From positions 126,038,796 to 126,102,795 of the forward strand of contig CM053142.1 of the NCBI GenBank assembly GCA_028571685.1: 64,000 nt of DNA, given 5' to 3'. Position numbers and translations under genes: made by a program. This stretch comes from Heterohyrax brucei (lineage: Eukaryota; Chordata; Mammalia; Hyracoidea; Procaviidae). Positions 57,220 through 64,000 of this stretch are shown here, piece after piece (within the stretch, counting starts at the first letter, position 1; each line of letters starts with the position of its first letter). The notes below the pieces were generated by a model. That model made no database searches, was not told the origin of the DNA, and was given only the letters and a program-made list of their open reading frames with translations.

Positions 57220-60200
57220 CGATAATTACACTGAATGTAAACAGTCTGAATGCTCCAGTAAAGAGACAAGTGACATCTTGGATCGAAAGACATTACCCAT
57301 CCATATATTGCCTGCAAGAAACTTGGACTTAAAGATATGAACAAACTGGAAATTACAGGATGGAAGACTATATATCAAGCTAACAATGAACAAAGAGCAG
57401 ATGTGGCAATACTAATCTCAGATAAAATAGATTTTAATATAAAATCCACCATCGTGGACAAGGACAGTCACTATTTATTGCTGAAAGGTTCAATACACAA
57501 GCAGGACTTGACAATATTAAATGTTTATGCATCCAGTACCAGAGCATCTAAATATATTGAACAAACATTGACTACATTGAAAAATGAGATAGAGTACTCC
57601 ACAATAATAGTCAGAGACTTCAGCGCTCCACTTCCAGTAATGGTCAGATCATCTAGAAAAAAGCTGAGTAAAGACACAGAAGATCTTACTGTGACAATTA
57701 ACCAATTAGACCTCATCAACAATTACAGAACTTTTTATCCATCAACAGATACGTACAGTTTCTTATCCAGTGTACATGGAACATTTTCCAGAATAGACCA
57801 CATGTTAGAACATAAAGCAGATCTCAGTAAAATCCGAACCAATGGATTATTGCAAAGCATCTTCTCAGACTGTAAAGCCAGAAAAGTCAAAAGCATTAGC
57901 AGAACAAACATTGATAGAAATTGGAACTCATGGAAACTGAACACTTTGCTCAAAAAGCCATGGGTTATAGAAGAAATCAAGGGCAAAATAAATTTATGGA
58001 TTCAAATGAGAATGAAAACACATCATACCAGAACCTATGGGATACAGCCAAAGCAGTGCTCAGAGGTCAGTTTATCTCTATAAATGGACACATCTGATAG
58101 GAAGAAAGCACCCAAACCAAAGAATTAATCCTACAGCATGAACAAGTAGAAAGAGAGCAACAGGGTAACCCCTGAGGCACCAGAAGGAAACATAATAAGG
58201 ATTAGAGCAGAACTAAATTAATTAGAGAATAGAAGAACAGTTGAAAAAATGGATAAACCCAAAAGCTGGTTTTTTGAAAAGATCAACAAAATTGACAAAT
58301 CATTGGCTAAACTTAACAAAAGAAAAACAGGAGAGAAAACATAAGAAATGAGATGGGTCATATCACAACAGATGCAACAGAAATCAAAAGCATCATAGCA
58401 TAATACTGTGAAAGACTGTACTGTAACAGATTTGAAAACCTAGAGGAATAGACAAATTCCTAGGTTCATATCACCTACCAAAATCATCACGAAGTGAAGC
58501 AGAACAACTTAATAAACCCATCACAAAAGAAGAGATTGAAAAAGTAGTCAAAAAAACTACCAACCAAAAAAAAAACCCTGGCCTAGATGGCTTCACCTCA
58601 GAATTCTACCAAGCTTTTTAAAATTATTTCACGACATAAAAAGGGATGGAATACTCCCAAACTCCTTCTGTGAAGCCAGCATAACTGTGATACCAAAGCC
58701 AGGGAAAGATTCCACAAAAAAGATCTACAGACCAACATCACTCATGAACCTAAATGCAGAAATCTTCAACAGAATCCTTTCCAATAGAATTCAGCAACAC
58801 ATCAAAAAAGAATTCATCATGACCAAGTTGGATTCATACCAGGGATGCAAGACTGGTTCTACATCAGAAAAACAGTTAGTGTGATCAACCACATAAATAA
58901 CACAAAAGATTAGAATTACCTGATTTTGTCAATTGATGCAGAAAAGGCATTTGACAATGTCCAACACTCATTCATGCCAAAAACTCTCAGCATAATAGGA
59001 ATAGAAGGCAAATTCGTCAACACAGTACAGGACTTCTACACAAAGCCAACCACTTACATTATCCTGAGTGGAGAGAGACTGAAAGAATTCGTCTTGAAAA
59101 CTGGAACTAGACAAAGATGTCCACTCTCACCATTTCTATTCAACATTGTACTAAAAGTTATGGCCAAAGCAATAAGATGACAAAGAAAGAAGGGGCATCC
59201 ACATCGGCAAAGAAGTAAAAAATCTCCCTATTTGTAGATGATACGATTGTGTACGCAGAGAATCCTAAAGAGTCCATAAGAAAACTATTCTAACTACTAG
59301 TTCAGGAAAGTATAGGATACAACGTAAGTAAATCAGCAGGATTCCTTTATATCAATAAAGAAAACATTAAAGAAAAAAATCACCAAATCAATACCATTTA
59401 CTATAGCTCCAAGAAGATAAAATACCTAGGAATGTAAATCTAACTAGAGAAATAAAAGACCTGTACAAAGAGAACTATAAGACCTTACTGCCTGAAACTA
59501 GGAGAGACTTAAATAAATGGAGAAACCTACCCTGCTCATGGATAGGAAGGCTAAGCATTGTGAAAATGTCTGTTTTCCCAAAGTGATCTGTGTATAGAAT
59601 GCAATCCCAATACAAAAACCAGTGACATTTTTAATGAGATGAAGAAACAAATCACCAGCTTTGTTTGGAAAGGGAAGAAACCCCGGATAAGAAGAGCACT
59701 ACTGAAGAAGAACAGTGTGGTAGGCCTCTCGCTACCTGACTTTAGAACCTGTTACTTTAACACAGTAGTCAAAACAGCTGGTACTGGTACAGAAAGTGAC
59801 ACAGAATGGACCATGGAATAGACCAAAGAAATAGAGGTAAGAGCCCAGAGATGCCACCATCCTCCTATGAACAGCTGATATTCGACAAAGGCCCTAAGAT
59901 TGTAAACTGGGGTAAAAACAGTCTGTAGAGCAAATGATGTTGGCAAAATTGGATATCCATCTGCAGAAAATTGAAACAAGACCTACATCTAACACCTTAC
60001 ACAAAAACCAGCTCAAATTGGATAAAAGACCTAAATATCAAACCTAAAATGATAAGGATCATGCAAGAAAAAATAGGGTCAACAATGGAAGTTTTAGTAT
60101 ACAACATAGCCAAGCCAAGTGCCGTCGAGTACTTGGCTTGGCTATGTTGTATACAACATAGACAGACTTCAAAATCTGACAAACAAAGCTCGATCAACAG

Positions 60201-61000
60201 AAGAGAAAATAGACAAATGGGAACTACTAAGAATTGAAAGCTTTTGCTCATCCAGAGACTTTATCAGAAGAATTAAAAGACCACCCACAGAATGGGAAAA
60301 AATATTTAGCAACTATATGTCAGATCAATGTCCAATCTCTGTGATCTGCAAGGTATGGCAAAATATCAACAAGAAAAAGATAAATAACTCAGTTAAGCAG
60401 TAGGCAAACAAGATGGCCAGACACTTCACTAAACAGGACATCCAGGCAGCCGAAAGACACTTGAAGAAATGCCTACGATCATTAGCTATTAAAGAAATCC
60501 AAATCAAAACTACAATGAGATACCATCTCACCCCAACATGGTTGGCCATGATCCAAAAAACACAAAACAGCAAATGTTGGAGAGGCTGTGGACAGATTGG
60601 AACTCTCCTACACTGATGGTGGGATTGCAAAATGGTCAGCCTCTTGAGAAAGCAATCTGGTGCTTCCTTAAAAAGCTGGAAATAGATATACCATTTGACC
60701 CAGCAATCCCGCTGCTTGCAATATGTCCTACAGAATCAAGAGCAGTCACACAAACAGAGACATGCACACGAATGTGTATTGCAGCACACTCCACAATAGC
60801 AAAATGGTATGAACCCAGATGCCCAACAGCAGATGAATGAAGAAACAAACTGTGGTACATATACTCAATGGAACACTATGGAATGATAAAGAACAATGAT
60901 GATTTTAAGAAACATCTCATAACCTGGTTTCAGCTGGAATACATTATGCTGAGTGAAATCAGTCAGTGGCACAAGGACTTAAAAACAGACTCATGTACAG
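57220..61000 (+). pseudogene. L1 ORF2 relic (endonuclease, reverse transcriptase, C-terminal domain)
   Basis: The endonuclease is partly open at 57337-58083 (248 codons): LEITGWKTIYQANNEQRADV, the altered catalytic phrase RDFSAPLP (GDFN in active L1), and FSRIDHMLEHKADLSK. Reverse-transcriptase pieces follow: [11 protein letters not shown] (58690), [20 protein letters not shown] (58926), [17 protein letters not shown] (59112) and the catalytic box FVDD (59238). The C-terminal cysteine-rich region lies at 60410-60840. Frameshifts and stops break it at several places, including near 58100, 59180 and 59440. Confidence 0.9.
60097..60161 (-). mobile_element. Fold-back SINE-tail micro-insertion with 13-base target duplications
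   Basis: The sequence gtatacaacatag occurs at 60097-60109 and again at 60149-60161. Between them lies a 39-base insert: a bare SINE tail in reverse (ccaagccaagtgccgtcgag) followed by its own inverted copy. Bases 60097-60120 and 60131-60154 form a perfect 24-base inverted repeat with a 10-base loop (gccgtcgagt). The L1 at 12585-12605 shows the uninterrupted target. Confidence 0.85.
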
Positions 61001-61953
61001 AGCAAAGGCTCTTTGATGGCTACAAGGAAAGGGAGCGAGGGAGAGGGTTGGTGCTAGTTAACAGAAACTTGATTGAGTGAAAGCAGTGACAGCACACAGT
61101 AGAAAAAAGATCAACTTAACTGGACTTCCACATAAACTGAAAACTCTTCTAATCTTAACCCAATGTTCCAAGGATAGAGTAGCAGCAGCAGGGGTCCAAG
61201 GACCATGCTCTCAGCGGACATCGAGGCCAATTGGCATAACTAGTGTGTTGCTAAGAGAGTCTTCTGCACTCCGTATTGGTGAGTGGAACCTGGGATCATA
61301 AAAGCTAGCAAGCTGCCATCAGAGTATACCAAATGGTCCCAACTCAGCCGGATCAAATGACCACCGAGGACAACAAAGAAATGAGGGCAAAAAAGCCCAA
61401 AAGACAGAAGGACCTATGTGTATGTGTGATTGTATCAACATGTGACCAGAAGAACCATATGGTGTCCACCCACCACCAGTGACAGCGGCGATGGTGCACA
61501 CAATATTGAATCCCAGTGGCAACACAGGAAAAAGAGGGGGTCACCTCAATAATTCCACTAAAAGACCACCACTAAAAGACCACAACTGGCCAAAGGCCCA
61601 TGAGATCCCCTGGGATCATGGCCCCTAGACCTGCTGCTGCCCCTGATCATAAATCATTACTGAGATCAACTCTTTGGACAGGAATGGATTGAACTCAGGG
61701 ACATAAAGTGACCATATGGTGTGTTCACTTTATGGCTCTCTGCATCTACAGGATACTGTCTTACTGGCCTTTTACCAAAAGGGAGAGGAGAGGGCAGAGA
61801 GGAGGGGACAGGAGATTGTTAAGAGGATATGACATGTACGAAATGGAAGGGAAGAGTGCTGTCACCAGGCATGGAGAGCAGACGGAGCTGCAAGTAGGCG
61901 GGCAAGCAAATTTAACTTGGATTGTATACTTTCAATCATGATTAAAAAAAAAA

Positions 61954-62645
61954 GAGATTGTCAAGATTTACTGCTTATACCTCAACATAAGAAAAACAAA
62001 GCTTCTTACAATTGTACCAGTAATCAATATCATGACCCGTGAAGAAAATACTGAAACTTTCAAGAATTTCACTTTACTTGAATCCACAGTCAATGCCCAG
62101 TCAAGAAATTAAACAGTGCATTGCATTGCTTTGGTAGATCTGTGAAAGACTTCTTTAAAGTGTTCAGAAGCAGAGTGGTCAGTTTGAGGAGTAATGTGCA
62201 CCTGACCCAAACCATGATATTTGCAGTTACCTCATTTGTGTATGAAAGCTGGGCAGTGAATAAGGAAAACTGAAGAAGTATTGTTGCATTTGAATTATAG
62301 TGTTGGAGAAGAATATTGACTATACCATGGGTTACTAGAAGAATGAATAAGTGTGTCTTGGAAGAAATACAGCCAGAATGGTCTTTGGATGTGAGAGTTG
62401 TGAGGCTTGGTCTGGTGTACTTTGGACATCTTGTCAAGAGACAGCTGTCTCTGGAGAAAGACAGCATACCTGATAAAATAAAGGGTCAATAAAAGAGGAG
62501 AACCCTCAGCATGATGGACTGCTGCAATGGTGGTCTCGAGCAGAGCAAGGATTGTGAAGTTCCTGCAGGACCAGGTAGTGTTTTGCTATTTTGTACATGG
62601 GGTTGATGTGAGTTGCAGCCAACTCAGTGGCAGTTAATAATGATA
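61954..62645 (+). mobile_element. RTE-type LINE, 3' part
   Basis: It reads ttactgcttatacctcaaca, cactttacttgaatccacag, gtgttggagaagaatattga, cttggaagaaatacagccag and the tail gcagccaactcagtggcagt. It may be the continuation of 54545-54797, with the middle of the RTE lost. Confidence 0.85.
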
Positions 62646-62765
62646 ATTTAAAAAGGCATTGAATGTTTCAAAAAAGTTACAAATATAGTACAGAGAATGC
62701 CTGTATATCTTTCATGTAGCTTTCCTTACAGTGACAATATTATATAACTTACAATTAATATTGAT

Positions 62766-62935
62766 GCTGTTAGCTGCAGTCAAGTGGACTCCAGTTCATG
62801 GAGACCTTATGTACAACAGAAAGAAACATTGTTCAGTCTTGTGTCATTCTCACAGTTCTTAGAGTTCCAATCCTTTGTTGTAGCAGATCTCATGCATGGT
62901 CTCCCTCATCCATGCTGGCCCTCTATTTCACCAAA
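62766..62935 (-). mobile_element. RTE-type LINE tail, antisense
   Basis: It reads gctgttagctgcagtcaagt, ccttatgtacaacagaaag and cttgtgtcattctcacag, then a related but more diverged part. Confidence 0.65.
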
Positions 62936-62954
62936 CGTATGTCTTACTCTAGCT

Positions 62955-63220
62955 GTTGATCCCCCCAATGATGTTGAAAACATGTAAGTTTTTCAGTGTT
63001 CTGTTGTGATTCTTAACATTTTCATCAGATAATTTTTGGAAGTAGATTGCTGGGCATTTCTTTTTACTAGCTTGTCTTGGCCTAAAAGCCTCATTGAAAC
63101 CTGTCCACCATGGATGACCCTGCTGGTATTTGAAGTCCCAGTGACATAGCTTCCAGCATCGTAGCACCATGCTAGCCACCACAGTATCACAAACTGACAG
63201 ATGGGTGGTGGTTACAATTA
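62955..63220 (-). mobile_element. AfroSINE-related repeat (long-middle variant)
   Basis: It reads tttttggaagtagattgctg, gaaacctgtccaccatggat, catagcttccagcatcgtag and gccaccacagtatcacaaac, an afrotherian repeat joined to the AfroSINE middle. Its exact family name is not certain. Confidence 0.55.
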
Positions 63221-63239
63221 ATGAAACCTGTAAATTCAA

Positions 63240-64000
63240 AAAAAGAAAAAAGATTTGAGACATGGGACACTAATAATCAAAGACCAGAAGAGGTTTCAAT
63301 ATGCAGTATTAAAGGATTATGTGGCCAAAAAATTGAATGATGCAGGATACATCAAAAGAAGATGAAAGGAATACTTATACCAAAAGAGTTTTTCAACAGA
63401 CAGCCACGTCAGCATAAGATCAAGAACTGGAAGTATTGAAGGAAGAAGTCCAAGCTGCACTGAAGGCACTGTTGATAAGTAAGGCTCCAGGAATTGACAG
63501 AATACCAATGAGATGTTTCAACAAATGGATGCAACACTGGAAGCCAAGAAATTTGGAATATAGTTACCTGGCCAGCTGACTGGAAGAGACCCATATATGT
63601 GCCTATTCCAGAGACTGGTGATCCAGTGGAATGCAAAAATTATGGAACAATTTAAGTAATATCACATGTAAGTAAAATTATGACAAAGATAATTCAGAAT
63701 ATTTACAGCTGTACATTAACAGGGACCTGCCAGAAATTCAAGCTGGATTCAAAAGAAACTATGGAACAAGGGATATTGCTAATGTCAGATGGATCTTGGC
63801 TGAAAACAGAAAATACTAAGAAGATGTTTGACTGTATTTTCTTGACATACAAAGTCATTCTTCTGGTGGATTATGACAGATTATGGGTAACATTGCAAAC
63901 AGTGGTATTTCCAGAACACTAAATTGTGCTTGTGTAAAACCTGTGCATAGACCAGGAAGCAGTTGTTTGAACAGAACAAGGGATACTGCATGGTGTGCAT
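63240..64000 (+). mobile_element. RTE-type LINE, reverse-transcriptase region, running off the window
   Basis: Readable pieces include SKAPGIDRIP, then DWKRPIYVPIPETGDPVECK and the line gaaattcaagctggattca (EIQAGF), followed by DYDRLWVTLQT near 63870. It is in the same orientation as 61954-62645 but is a separate copy, since it repeats an upstream part of the element. Stops interrupt it. Confidence 0.82.

Larger units (their letters stand above)
54798..61953 (+). mobile_element. Nearly full-length L1 (afrotherian lineage)
   Basis: It is collinear with the L1 at 6358-14490 without the LTR. The 5' end has caagatggtggactagacac (54810), the 5' UTR is about 1.1 kb, the ORF1 relic lies at about 55900-56720, ORF2 at 57220-61000, a 3' UTR of about 0.95 kb follows, and an A run ends near 61953. 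Several frameshifts and stops show it is dead. A small fold-back insert breaks ORF2 at 60110-60148. Confidence 0.92.
1..64000 (+). other. SRGAP1: SRGAP1 gene, internal portion (six exons and introns)
   Basis: The whole window lies inside one transcription unit on the + strand. Six exons with canonical AG/GT borders join in frame into one continuous segment of an srGAP-family F-BAR protein, and paralogue-specific residues point to SRGAP1 rather than SRGAP2 or SRGAP3. The protein, as known for the family, bends or protrudes membranes through its F-BAR dimer, binds ROBO receptors through SH3 and inactivates Rho-family GTPases (CDC42, RHOA) through RhoGAP in SLIT-ROBO guidance signalling. Only residues about 164-470 are encoded here. 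No start codon exon, promoter, stop codon or 3' UTR of the gene is visible. I found no exon of the gene between 1 and 4646 or after 49727. Confidence 0.93.

Noticed and set aside
1-64000. Search for CRISPR arrays, operons, phage or toxin systems
   Set aside because: The sequence is vertebrate intron; no regularly spaced repeats with spacers and no prokaryotic genes.

Overview
The window is a piece of a mammalian autosome, almost certainly from an afrotherian and most likely from a slowly evolving one such as an elephant or sirenian; the exact species cannot be fixed from the sequence alone. The evidence is the repeat content: about 23 copies of the tRNA-derived AfroSINE, many pieces of the afrotherian RTE-type LINE whose 3' tail the SINE shares, and afrotherian-style L1 copies. 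All bases are host genomic; there is no bacterial gene, plasmid or CRISPR array.

The only host gene seen is the internal part of SRGAP1 (SLIT-ROBO Rho GTPase-activating protein 1) on the + strand. Six coding exons are visible at 4647-4829, 5322-5450, 35593-35814, 38206-38307, 43164-43361 and 49643-49727. They join without a break into about 307 codons covering roughly residues 164-470 of the family protein, that is the second half of the F-BAR domain and its C-terminal extension, stopping before the RhoGAP domain. The first exons lie upstream of base 1, and the RhoGAP, SH3 and C-terminal exons lie beyond base 64000. Introns visible in full are 492 bp, 30.1 kb, 2.4 kb, 4.9 kb and 6.3 kb.

Everything else is intron, filled with nested mobile elements. 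Layout: 1-4646, intron with an L1 tail, a solo LTR and SINEs, plus a 150-bp local duplication. 5451-35592, the 30-kb intron with a nearly full-length L1 (6358-14490) that carries a solo LTR, an RTE reverse-transcriptase relic broken by an L1 tail and a SINE (about 19970-21950), an antisense L1 carrying an RTE tail, two palindromic mariner elements in opposite orientation, and an old antisense L1 that runs to within about 20 bases of the third exon's splice acceptor. 35815-49642, four exons' surroundings with SINEs, a TA-rich palindrome and a stack of L1, RTE, LTR and SINE insertions at 43.5-48.5 kb. 49728-64000, the start of the next intron, with a second nearly full-length L1 (54798-61953) sitting in an RTE copy.

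No new multi-gene system is present. The most interesting signals are small: (a) tail-only SINE insertions of 24-39 bases, one of which has a fold-back structure with intact 13-base target duplications; (b) L1-derived sequence apparently supplying the branch-point region of a conserved SRGAP1 exon; (c) mariner copies that are almost entirely inverted repeat; (d) a 150-base direct duplication in the first intron segment. Repeat family names are from memory of consensus sequences and were not checked against a library.
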